Positions 46,927-58,200 of a stretch of 64,000 bases of DNA are shown here, in pieces. The stretch is from Lepiota brunneoincarnata. Its lineage: Eukaryota; Basidiomycota; Agaricomycetes; Agaricales; Agaricaceae. Under the pieces are notes generated by a model. The model made no database searches and had not been told where the DNA came from. It saw only the letters and a program-made list of their open reading frames with translations. Within the stretch, counting starts at the first letter, position 1; each line of letters opens with the position of its first letter. The DNA is taken from the NCBI GenBank assembly GCA_023014365.1, contig JAEBUN010000009.1, forward strand, positions 744,001 to 808,000. Reading direction: 5' to 3'. The translations under genes and the position numbers were made by a program.

Positions 46927-49455
46927 TCATGACAGGAGGTCGACGATCACGGATTGTATCTTCCCATCCCGAATAGCCTCGTGAATGAGGGATACATTCT
47001 GGCCGACAGTGACATCTTCAACGCCCAGCCCGTTCGCGAATCGGTTGTAGTTCTCAGAACCATGCATTTTGATACCTAGATCCTTCCTCACGAATTCATA
47101 CACAGGCCTGGTACGGTTCAAGTACTTGCTGGCTGGTGCGGGACCACGCTCGCCAGTGAGATACTCGCGCCTGAGTCCATCAAGAAGAACATTGGCTCGG
47201 GAAGCGACACGGGAGCGGAAGGCTGGGATAGTCTTGAGAGCGGAGCCAGCGGTCGCAGCGTCCTCAAAGGCGGGACCGGTAATGTAGTCGAGGAGGACGG
47301 CTGTACTCGAGGCAGCAATCTTTTGCATGCGCTCCTGGGCGTCCATGGTACTCGTGTTGTCGTGAGCGTCCCACATAGTTTTGAAAACTTTGGAGACAAG
47401 CTTGGCTTTCTCGTCATGGTGTAGGAAGGAGGCGAACGAAATCTCCATTTCCTCCGATACGATCTTGTGCAAGCCCTCAAGGAACTCGGACTGCATCGCA
47501 CGCAGATCCATTGCTTGACAAAGGGAATAGAGGTAAGATGAGATGAGGATCGATAAAGTTTCCAATGCGGCGATGGTCTGTCTGCCGGAAATCAGCGCCA
47601 GGGAGCTAAGTTGCAGATAAGCAATTGCCCCTTTGTTATTTATTTTTTGTGAGATAGCACTTACTTGACTGCCTGGTTGTGCATCTCTGCCGACTGGATG
47701 TGGGTCGAAACTGGGTTCGCCAGATACCCGAGTTCAGCAACATAAGCAGCAGTACCGATATCAATCCCTTTGCAGTGGTAGTCGAGCGATGGGTCGGTGG
47801 CAGCAAGGGAAGGCGGCAGGCCACGGTTCATCGCGGGGTTGACGAGTTCAGCACATTGAGCAAAGAGAAGTTTGCCCATGTGATGCAAGTTCAGCCTAGT
47901 CTTTTCCATTGCATTCGTGACGGCCATTGCTTGGAAGTTCCCGCCATGGTGAACAACGCCGGAACGAGCATCAACAAGAGGATTATCAGTCGCTATCAGG
48001 AAATGAGCCACAATGCATTTACAAGGAAATAAAGAAGAGCGTACTTGAGTTGCATTCGATGGTAATGGTCTTTAGGGACTCGAGCAAATCCTCGATTTGG
48101 GGACCAATGAACTGTGGCGCGGTGCGCAAAGGGTAGCGGTCTTGACGAAGGGTTCCTCCATCCTCTTCAATTGAAACTTCTTCCTCGTGCGTCTCGGCGA
48201 AAGTGCTGCCCTCGAGCAGGTTCCAAATATTTTTGGCAGCCTCGATCTAGATCAACCCAAATCAGATCTTTTGATGACATCATGTACGTTGGGTAACAAA
48301 CCTGTCCTGGGTGAGGGCGACAGATGTCGTGAATGAAGGGGTCAAAAGAGCCACGAGTGCCCGCAAGAGCCTCGGTTCCCATTGCGGTGCAAACTTGTGT
48401 GAGTAAAGCCATGTGAACGGCGTCGTTCAAGGCGAGGGCAGCAACGGAGGCGGAGAAGGCAGTGCCGTTGAGAATGCCAAGGTGCTCCTTGGAGACGAGA
48501 GGGATGGGCTCAATGCCATGAGCAGAAAGGGCTTCCTGTGAAGAGACGATCTTGCGACCACCAAAAGCTGCGGGTCCGTCAAAGCATCGGATGGATGGGT
48601 TCCCAATCAAAGTACCAGCAATGTACGACAAGGGAGACAGATCTATATTAAGGAAGGTGATGAGAACAAACGCAGCGAAACTTGAATCAAGGGCTGCCTA
48701 CCTCCTGAAGCGGAGATACTCCCACGCAAGGGTACGAGAGGGGTGATGTTGGATTGAAGTAACTCATTCATTTTTTCGATGAGTTCCCAGCGGACACCCG
48801 AGTGACCACGAATAAGAGAGTTCATCCTGATAAGGATAGCCCCGCGTACCCAAGATTCGGGCATTGCAGAGGTGAGTGGGTCGGTGAGAGGGAGGACATT
48901 GAGAGGCTGTTGCGAGGAAGGGAGGACACCAGCATGCTGGTGTTGTAACAGTGCGTTGCCCAAGAGGATGGGTTGGTCTGTGCGGGTGTCGGCACTCCCC
49001 CCAAAGCCGGTAGAGACGCCGTAGACACTCGTCCCCGATTCAACCTTGTCGGTTATCACGCTGCGGCTGCCAGCCACCCTGGCTTTGAGGCTAGGCGACT
49101 GATCAAGGATAACTGAGGTATTGTACCTGGCCGCTGCCGTAACTGCGGGTATGGAAAGGTTCTGGCCATCTACAACCACCGGTTTGCCACTCCTAGGAGA
49201 GAGAGAGAGAGAGAGAGACGTGAGCACGGGAGGGTACAGCAGACGAGATGGACATACTTGTAAGCGTCAAGTTCCTTGAATGACTTTACAAAGGCATCGA
49301 GGAGAGGGAGAGAGTTGGTGTTGGTTTGTTTTTGGTCAACAGAAAAAGACAGAGTACGGATGAGCTCGTCTGTAGGTGGTGGGCTTTCTGGGAATGTCTG
49401 TGGAAGCGCGTCGGCTGACGAAGGTGGCAGCGGAAGCTTCAGAGTGGATAGTCAT
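46927..49455 (-). CDS. PAL: Phenylalanine/tyrosine ammonia-lyase, about 745 aa
   Basis: Six exons: 49455-49258, 49192-48702, 48642-48302, 48246-48045, 47992-47665, 47605-46927. The MIO cofactor triad lies in [17 protein letters not shown], split by an intron after [18 protein letters not shown] carries the catalytic Tyr, and TDNPLVD and the helical C-terminal domain are complete. The enzyme deaminates Phe to cinnamate and possibly Tyr to p-coumarate; the selectivity pair in [10 protein letters not shown] is His-Gln, as in the dual-activity Rhodosporidium enzyme. Exon 1 needs one base less than present to join ATG 49455 to the body, so the extreme N-terminus is uncertain. Intron 1 contains a (GA)n run at 49197-49218. 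Confidence 0.93.
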
Positions 49456-50117
49456 TAGCGAGGAGAAGAGAGTAGTAGAGTAGATGAGTAGGAGAGGAGT
49501 AGTTGGGGTGAGTCATCTGAGCAAGGCTGAGTATATATACGCTGGAGAGTTTCAGAGAGGAGAGAGAGATCCGATGGGAGGGAGGTGCTTGCATCCAAGA
49601 GAGGAAATGATGGATCAATCTCAGACTGACCCAAACAGATCTTCCGACCCAGTTCGCAGGGGCTGTGCAGTGAAACACTTTTATTGGCTCTATGTCGACC
49701 GAGACGGATGTGATTTGCCCAGAACTTCCGGTGGCTCTTGTGTCTCTTATGTTCTAGCGCCCGGCCTCGCACCGTAATTGCCGTTTATCAAGCCCCAAAT
49801 AGATCATAGTCTAGCTTGGATCCGTTTCACCTCTTAGAAGTGTCTGACAAAGCGCTCCGGTGATGTGCAGTGACCCCTTGTTCTTTCCACGTTTTTTGTA
49901 GCAGTGCTTGCTGCATGGCCATCCTAACGCGGCTTGTGCGGAAACTTCTTTGATATCTTTGCACAGCACTGTATGTGACATAGTTTTATGCGTCAATGAA
50001 CGCGTATATCGGTCTTACGGGTATGTAGAGGCAAAAAGCCGGTACATGCAGAGCCAGTCGGGTTCGCTTACGTAACATTCTTGTTTTTCTTCCAATCTCT
50101 ATCATTCAACAGGTGGG
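49456..50117. promoter_or_regulatory. Divergent promoter region
   Basis: 662 bp between the ammonia-lyase gene (minus) and FCF1 (plus). CT/GA-rich near the ammonia-lyase start. No gene is seen. Confidence 0.45.
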
Positions 50118-50980
50118 ATGGTAGGCGAGCTTCTGGGGCGTAGTATCACAAGTAAACTAACAAATATCATTAGGGGAAGGCGAAGAAGACACGTAAATTC
50201 GCACAAGTAAAGCGCCTGTTGAATCCAAATGATATCAGAATGTACGCACCGTCCCTACATCCTCGCCATTCAGCACTCATATTCCAACGGTGCAGAAAAG
50301 AAAACAAGGCAAAGCAGGCCAAGAAGGAAGAGGAGCTCAAAGAAAAGGCTGTTCGTCGAGTGTGAGTTCCCGATCCCTGCTGTTTATCACCACTAATAGT
50401 GTTGTAGCCCACAAGTCGCATCCTCACTGTTCTTGGCGCACAATACTGCCCTCGTACCGCCCTACCGTGTCCTCATCGACACCAATTTTATCAACTTCAG
50501 CTTACAAAATAAGCTGGAACTCGTCAGCGGCATGATGGATTGCCTCTACGCAAAATGTACATCCAATTCTCTCCGGCTTACGATCAATCTTCTCAAACAT
50601 CTATTCATCCACCTCAGGCATACCATGTGTGACAGACTGCGTAATGGCCGAGCTTGAAAAACTTGGGCATAAATACCGAATTGCGTTGCGGTAGGGGGCA
50701 CCTACTTCTCTTCTCTCAAGACATGCAATCTCGTCCTCACAAATTACTATCCAGGGTCGCGCGGGACCCAAGATTCGAACGTCTCACATGCACACATACC
50801 GGCACCTACGCCGACGACTGCCTCGTCCAACGTGTTACCTCTCACAAGTGCTATGTTGTCGCAACCTGCGATCGCGAACTCCGCCGGCGTATAAGAAAAA
50901 TTCCGGGCGTTCCGCTCATGTACATTGCGAATCGGAAGTACGCAATAGAGAGGTTGCCAGATCAAGGTGCACCAGCATGA
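50118..50980 (+). CDS. FCF1: FCF1/UTP24 pre-rRNA processing endonuclease, 194 aa
   Basis: Six exons: 50118-50120, 50174-50241, 50296-50361, 50408-50556, 50618-50690, 50755-50980. The product starts [20 protein letters not shown] and has the PIN-domain landmarks [43 protein letters not shown] and [20 protein letters not shown], with all acidic residues in place. Length equals the human protein (198 aa). FCF1 sits in the U3 snoRNP/SSU processome and cuts pre-rRNA at sites A1 and A2. The first coding exon is the ATG alone; the intron after it has a perfect ACTAAC branch-like sequence. Confidence 0.96.
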
Positions 50981-53443
50981 ACTGTAAGAGTAGCCGTCGA
51001 CATGACCAGATGGGTTCAGCTTCTTGTACACTATTGAATGTAGGGACTAGTACTCGCGTGCTCCGAAACGCCTAGGAAGTGAGTTGGCCGGCATACCAAC
51101 GATACGGTATGTATGATGTATAGTGGTTTCGGTACCGTAAGCCGTTCTTAGCGCATTTTCTGTTTGATGCGGTACTTGTACTAGTCATCCGCCCAAGTCT
51201 TATCGCATATACTATCACAGTCCACATTAAGTCAATCGCCCTATTGGTTCGGCAGCGCAGCCCTTTCCTGCAGCACTTTTGATCACAAGCCTAGTTTGTC
51301 CATATCTCTTCACTTTTTCCCTCCAACACATTAATTCTCGATCCGATACCCGACCGCCTCGCCCTCTTCCTCGAGTTAACCGCGATGTCCCTGAGCTCTA
51401 GACATCGCTTTCTTGTCGCACCTCATAAAGAAACAAAGCCTAACGCCCTCCGTTTGATCGTTCACGGCGTCTCCGTTTCGCGAAGATACTACGAGGTTCC
51501 CGGATGAGCGAACAGGTTGGGATCGTGGGCTACGGCAACACGTGTTTACCGGTGTAGGTCCCCCGTCCTAAGAACATGATAATTAGGGTTCTGTCAAAAA
51601 TTCAGTTTTTAAATACGGTTTGCAAACCGTTTATAAACATGTAAGAAAAGGGTGCCAAGTGGAATGTCTAGTTTGTGCTCCGTTCCAAGCTGGTTCGGTG
51701 GCTACGGGGTGCTCAGGCATCCCGTTCGGCAATTGCTTTTGGTGTATAAGGTTTGGCCGTCACTCTCAACCGTCAATCCTTAAGAGCTCCATCGTCTTGA
51801 ATAAGGCAAGATTAAACGTTCAAACCGCTGGGGTGTGAAATACAGAATTCCCCAGCCTTCATGCTATGCCGCGTATGATGTTGGAAGAGGAATGAAGTCG
51901 AAGGGCTCGGTGGGCCATTTGGGACTCTTGGAAATCTGATTGCAGCAGTCAATTGGAGGTCAGAGCCACACGGTCTAGTACTCAAATTGACATGTTCTTT
52001 TGTCAATCGAAACAAATTGATTGTTGGGAATGATGTTCACTCTCAACCTTTCTCCTCCCGGTGTACATGTATCTGTATTCTATTACCTCCGACTTGTCTG
52101 TTGTGGAAAGCGTCGTGAGATGCAAGATTTCAACTATGTCAATAAATGCATCAGAAAAGCTTCACTAGTTCACATAAGTCTACATGTCATTGGCACACAG
52201 GGGTATGAGGTAACCTCCACCTTTCTGTGTGAAGAATCGGATTTTTCAGATTTCAATCGATCTTTGATGGGCACAGACTGAGAGATTCGAGTGCCGAGGG
52301 GCATCATACGACAGAGAAAACATAGAATTCCATCTGATTGGTCGGGATATCTTATCATACGGACTTTGGGGGTTATACTTGGGCGTTGCCATTAACAGTG
52401 CGTTTACCCCCTTTGGCTCGCAATCAAGGTCGCGTACTTACAGACCCCCTTTTGGAAGAGTCGCGCGCAATGATGATCAGTTGTCTGGGCGCCACAGCCG
52501 TGTGACCTCTGCCAACTCCCCCACCGCCAGGCCTCTTAAAGTTCGATACTCGACGGCCGACAGTCGTGCGCACGGCAGGCTCGAGATCTGATCTTGAATC
52601 CAGGGCTGCCCCGAGACGCACAAAAACGCGATGATACAGACTTTGACTGGTAACTTGAATACCGTATGACCATGGCATCCATGGGCCTCTTTTCTGATCA
52701 TCAGAGAAGAGGTGCGGGGCGTCTCGCAATGATGGTCACTTCGGACAAACGTGAGGCTTTGACACAAAACGGAATTATTGCACTGTTATTGATCAACGGG
52801 AGGGGGGGGGAATTCTTGCATGTTTCCTGCATGTCGGGAAAAACCGTAATCGCGCCATTAGAATGACTGGGTGTGAAAGGGATCGTTGCTCGTTGGAGCT
52901 GCATTTAAATCATCAGTCAGCTGTAGCCGTCTACATACAGCCGGGCATGACTGCGGTCGCTATGATTGAAAAATGGAAGCTCCTATATACCTGTGCCGCG
53001 GACTGCACATGTACACTAAATTCCTACGTCAGATCCTCATCTCGAGAGCAATCTTCAAAAGCTCGAATGAGAGCCGGCTACCGGGTTGCTCACTTGCTCA
53101 CTAACGACTTATTCACTTCACACCACTGCTTTCAGGTCAATTTGCAACTAGTACGTCTATTTGCAATCAGTAGAGGCAGTTTAAAGGCCAGATTTGTTTT
53201 AATACACAGGTCTTTAGAAGTGGGACCCCTATGGACAAATATGCACAACTAACGCGTCAACAAAGCACGCTGTTCCTGGATCATCACTCGTCGGAGTCGG
53301 AGCCTGCACGTTCCCGTTCTTGGAGGCTGTGGAAGGTGGTTTGCGGGTTTCAGGAACTTACACTTACACTTTGGCGCCAGTTTACAACCTCAGCGCTTGA
53401 ACCGAACTTATCGGAGACCCATAACATACGACTCACACGCCCG
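50981..53443. other. Gene-poor 2.4-kb stretch
   Basis: No family match in any frame, and composition is more even than in the flanking genes. It holds a 16-bp perfect palindrome at 51615-51630 and a G10 run at 52802-52811. It may be an old, decayed insertion or simply long flanking DNA; I see no terminal repeats or transposase motif. Confidence 0.4.
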
Positions 53444-55147
53444 ATGTCGAACAGCATTAACACAGACGACACTTTGGTTACGGGTGACAAGTATACTTGG
53501 ACAAACACATCCGAATTGTCATTGAGTGATTTTTTGGGCAGGGTATGTCCTAAGGTCCCTGCGGTGCCGATACCTCTGTGCTGATGTCGTTTGACTTTTC
53601 AGTATAGGCCATCTATGGTACAGAATGATGGGACAAAACCCGTAGGTGACCCCGTTGGCTATGTAATCGAGGAGCTGTTGGAATTCAGGGCGAGTCTGCG
53701 GGCAGTGGATTTGGGTTCAGGGTCCCGGCGCCGAGAAGAGGGGTATGAACCAGGCTGAGGCCTGCGAAGAAGCATTATCCCTGCGTAAGTACCATTTCCG
53801 GGGATCCAACCCATTTTTACTCACCAGATCCATTGAACCAGTCAATAGTGTTACGGAGCGAGTACAGGCGATTCAGGTTGGTGTTCCCCTATTTTATCAG
53901 TTGACTCGCTAATCTACTGGTAAGAATGATGCGTCGATACCTACGCGTTCAAACAAAAAAACAGGCGCTAGGAGTAAGAAAGAGCTTCGCGAAGAGGTTC
54001 GTCCGATGTATTGGGAAGTCCACGCCTGCTCTATACGTTTGCAGGTCCAATCCGAGGCCACTATTAAACTCAAGGAAATTTCTATCAGACATGGTCACGT
54101 CTCTGGGAAGTGGTAAGTCTCAGATGGTTCCGTTGCTGTCAGGTTACTGTATCAATCACCGTGAACCACAGGCTCATCTTTGCGCCCCCAGACAGAGTGG
54201 ACCTTATCTGGTCCAAGCATTGCCAGTAAGTCCTCGTCGATATCTTGCAATGGCATCCTCAGCATCCCGATGAATGCCTAGCTTCTCTGGTATCTGGTCC
54301 TCTATCCTCAACTGTCGCCTGCGTTGCTAAAGTGGCTACTGCGCCGGAATATGAGACGCCCAATTATCAGCATGTCATTTGTGTCTACGTTCCTGATGTT
54401 TATGACAAAGAAGCCGTTACCGAGGTTAGTTCCTCTTCCGTTCGCTAATTCTCTGGAGAGCAATGACTTGTCTAGGTCATGAAAACTCTTCTCCGTCATC
54501 ATGGTGCAACACTTTCCGGCGTTAAGTCTGACCTTTATACCATGATAGGTATGTCATACCTTGGTAGGACAGGGAAACAAGCCGACAATAATACGTTTCA
54601 GGTATTGATAGTAAACACCTCAGCGGCATCCCGTCCACTGTGAATCTCTCTCAGCTTTTTTCCACGGTTGTATTACTAACAACAGTATACCAATCCAGGT
54701 GTGGAAGAATACAACACTACTCAAGGACACTGAAATCAAGGTAATTCCGCTCAATCTTTGGTCGAGATTTCCACTCAAACGTACCCATTTCCCAGGAACT
54801 GAAAGACGAGTTCTTCTCTAACCTCTCTGCAAAAAAGACAGACTCAGCCCCTACGGCAGCCATTAGTGGCGAAGCCAACGGAGTTGCGTCCTCAGAGGAA
54901 CCCGCCAGGACCTGAGGAGAAAAGCACGAAAGCCAGGCACAAAGCCAGGCCCAAGCTCAAGAAAGCGAGAGATGATCCTTTCGTTTCGGATGAGGACAAC
55001 CAAGAAAAAGAGGCAGAAGAACAACGCAAGGCGGTGCTCAAGGCAAGAAAAGTTTCCACAAATGTGAAAAGAAGCAAGCCAGTTGAAGAAGATGGAGAGG
55101 ACGTGGAGGAACCACAACTGAAGAAAACCAGAACCGCAAGGAAGTGA
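53444..55147 (+). CDS. DUF1917 (eIF4E-like fold, C11orf68 type) protein, frame broken
   Basis: The recognisable core is RPMYWEVHACSIRLQVQ, then HVSGKWLIFAPPDRVDLIW, VACVAKVATAPEYETPNYQ, VICVYVPDVYDKEAVTEVM and KSDLYTMIGIDSKHLSGIPS. These match the DUF1917/UPF0696 family, whose fold resembles eIF4E; its function is unknown. A basic tail (KARHKARPKLKKARDD to KKTRTARK) follows and looks nuclear. The gene has many introns, e.g. 53549-53602, 54113-54170 and 54640-54699. Three single-base shifts (near 53745, 54214, 54910) have no splice explanation. Confidence 0.7.
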
Positions 55148-55286
55148 GCAGTACACTCCATTGGTGCTTTCTAGGAATGCATGTCGCCGTGCCCGCAAGG
55201 CTTGTGCATCTTAAATCTCTCACACCGTGCCTCCTCCCATCTTGGAACGATTAGGGTTAAAATTTCCCAATTACAAAGTGTAAATC

Positions 55287-58200
55287 CTATCTGAATTGAC
55301 TTGACACCATAAATAAAATAATCCTCGAGGCAAGGATATTATCGAAGATAAGAATCACGCTGCATGGGACTGCTTCTTCCGATATGCTCGGTTGAGTTTT
55401 CGGTCTTTTCACCTTCCGACCCTCCACGCCTTCCACCACATTAGCGTCAGACAAACGAGATCGCTTAAATCCTCGGTTTCGAAGCGGCTTGCGGTGAGAA
55501 GCATCATGTTCAGGGTCTTCAGATGAGCTCTCGTCACTCGAAGGCTGATATGCAGTGGCATCTTGCCCCAGTCTGCGTACCCTCTTGCGGAGGGATGTTG
55601 TCGTCTCCTTGTTGACGTCCTTTGTTGTTTGTGGGCTGCCTTTTTCTTGGTGCTGGTCTGTTCTTTTGAGGCCCCCCGTTTCACGATTTTCATGCCGAGG
55701 TCGGGTGGGAGATTGGGCTTCGTCTTCTGTCTCCGTCACCGCGGACAGGGACTCGATATCTGATCCAAGAATTTGTTGCAGAACTGAGATGGTTGATGCA
55801 GCGGAGCTTGCCCTCGACGGGTTGAGGATGGATTCTCGCATAGAGTCGGTGGCGTTCTCAGCCGTCGCTGATGAGCTTTTCTGTGGTTTTGATACTTGCT
55901 TTTTCTTCGGCTTTAGAGGCTTGCGAGCAACTTCCTCGTTTGGTTCGGGAAGATAAAAGACCTCATTCTCTTGCATGATGTCACGACCCACAAGCTGTCG
56001 CATGACCCATAACAAATAAGGTTCGAAGTCAAGCGTCTCGATGTCGTCCACAATTCGAGTGTCGCCTCTGATCATCGCCTCGCCGTGATCTTCAATCTCC
56101 TCTTCCACGATAAGTGTCTGATCAGTAAGGCTGCAGCCTGGCACGAGGAAAAAAACACGTGGTCCATGTTCGGTTTTAGGGATACTAATTTTGTGGTATC
56201 GGCAGTGGGAGCGGGTGACGGGGGAGCTCGTAGTCGCTGCAGCTATCGATGGTGCCTTAGTGAGCACGTCCTCCGCTTTCAATGTCCCAGCGCGGGAGCG
56301 CGGTAGTGAAGGTGTCTTTTTCAATTGTTTTTGTAGTTGTTGCTCCTGAAGCGTAGTCGGGACGTTACGCCTTTTTCGCCTAGAATGAGCATGAAGGAAT
56401 GGTTGTGGTTCAGAACTCGCGATAGACGGTCTATCACTAATGGGAGAGGGCTGCGTGAGGAATGAGTGGTCGCTGGGTATGGTGGACGCTATCGAAGGAG
56501 ATCTTGAAGCCGCGTTTGAATAATGGAACACATTACGAGTTGCGTTCCTCTTGTTGCCATCTTTTCGTGATCGTGCAGCCTTCGTAGCCGAACCACTAGA
56601 CTTTCTCGTGCCTCTGCCTGCGAAAGTAGGCTTTGACTTTGTAGGGGAGGGGGGCTCCCGATCAGATGCGTTGGAGAGGCTACGTTTCCGCTTCCCTGGC
56701 TTGGATGAGCTGGACAAGTTCTCATGATCTGAATCGTTATCTGCGTGGTAAGGGTCTTCCACCGATATGTGGACCTTGCGTCGCGAATCTTCTGCCTGGA
56801 TGGCGGAGTGGGCTGTTGCAAGGGCCTGCTGGAGAATGGGAGCTCCTGTCGAGGTCGGTTTATGCCCTCCGGGTGAAAGTGTAGACATTCGTTCCTCTGT
56901 TTCTGGTGGGTGGATGGTAGGGATCGCGAGTTCTGTGATTGGTGTCTTGTGCCTAGGAATTGACGATTGGCGACTAGGTACAGGTGGGTAAGACAATACG
57001 TGTTGGTTCAGATCTGGGACCTTAGGACTGGTGGGTACGACTTTTGTCTCTGTGGACAATGCGACGACACTGTCTGACTGGAGGTTGCCCGGGTTCTGAT
57101 GTAAGCACGGCTCCTAGTTCAGTGATAGTGGTCGCAGGTGGGGCTGCGTCGGCCGGGAGATTTTCAGTTTCCTCAGCTGCTTGGATGGTAGATTCGCTTT
57201 AGAGTGGCTGTTCAGTTATTCGATAATAGGAATGAAACGTACTGATACTCACGGTTCAGATATCACCTTGTCGATCACGTTTGTACTGTCCTTGTCCTGT
57301 TCTTCGTCTGGCATAGAATCAGGAACCTCTCCCGGAGCTTTGAGACTACCATTCCCCAACAGTTTGAGGGGATCCTGCTCGTGCAACACATTAACCTCCA
57401 TATCCTCCTGTTTTACCACTTCGTTCTTCCCTGCGCTTGACTTCACGTCCAGAAACTCTGGATCGGCCTCTCCATCAGCATCGGTATCGGATTCAGACTC
57501 TCTCACCAAGAACTCGTCGATAACAGAGACAGCAATGGGGGTATTCCGAGTCGAGCCTGTGATTGACAATTCTGATGGATAACGCAGCTCCAACTCATCT
57601 ACATTGACCGGAATAACCTCTTCGTCCTTGTTATCCGGCTCTTTGTCTTCCCTATCCTTCTCTGCAGAGGAGGACGAGGTCATTGAGTTCTCTTGTTCAA
57701 GATCCTCCTCTGAGCCCTCTTCCTCCCCATGCTGTACGACGCTTGGTGGCATTGGTGTAGAGAGACTGTAAGGATAGGGGTCTGCGACCAGGACAGGGTC
57801 AGTAGGCTTCCGCGCCACCATGACCGGGAAAGAGGACGGTGTGCCATTTGTGGCTGCTCGTGCACTCGATTCGGTAGCAACAGGTTTGGAGAGACTATAA
57901 GGGTACGGGTCTATGGCTAGGGTAGGATTCCGTGCCTCCACAACGGGAGGAAGGGACGGTGTGGCATCTGTCCATAAACCTAACTCAGAGAACAGCTTGG
58001 GGACCACGGGCGATGACAATCCAGAAGTGGCGAGCTGTTGACCAGTAGTGATATTGGCTGGTGTAGTAGTACCAGGGCTTACTTCTGTCATTGAAGGACT
58101 GACGAGGTTGGGGAGGAACGGGCGTGGACGGTGGCACACGAGCAGGTAGGGAAGTAGGACCATCCAGGAAATTTGGATTTTCCCTGAGTGCTTTTAGGAC

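Noticed and set aside
6425..49455. Phenylpropanoid gene cluster (CoA ligase + ammonia-lyase)
   Set aside because: The two genes are 38 kb apart with unrelated housekeeping genes between them.
50981..53443. Possible transposon remnant
   Set aside because: No terminal repeats, target-site duplication, transposase or reverse-transcriptase motif could be seen.
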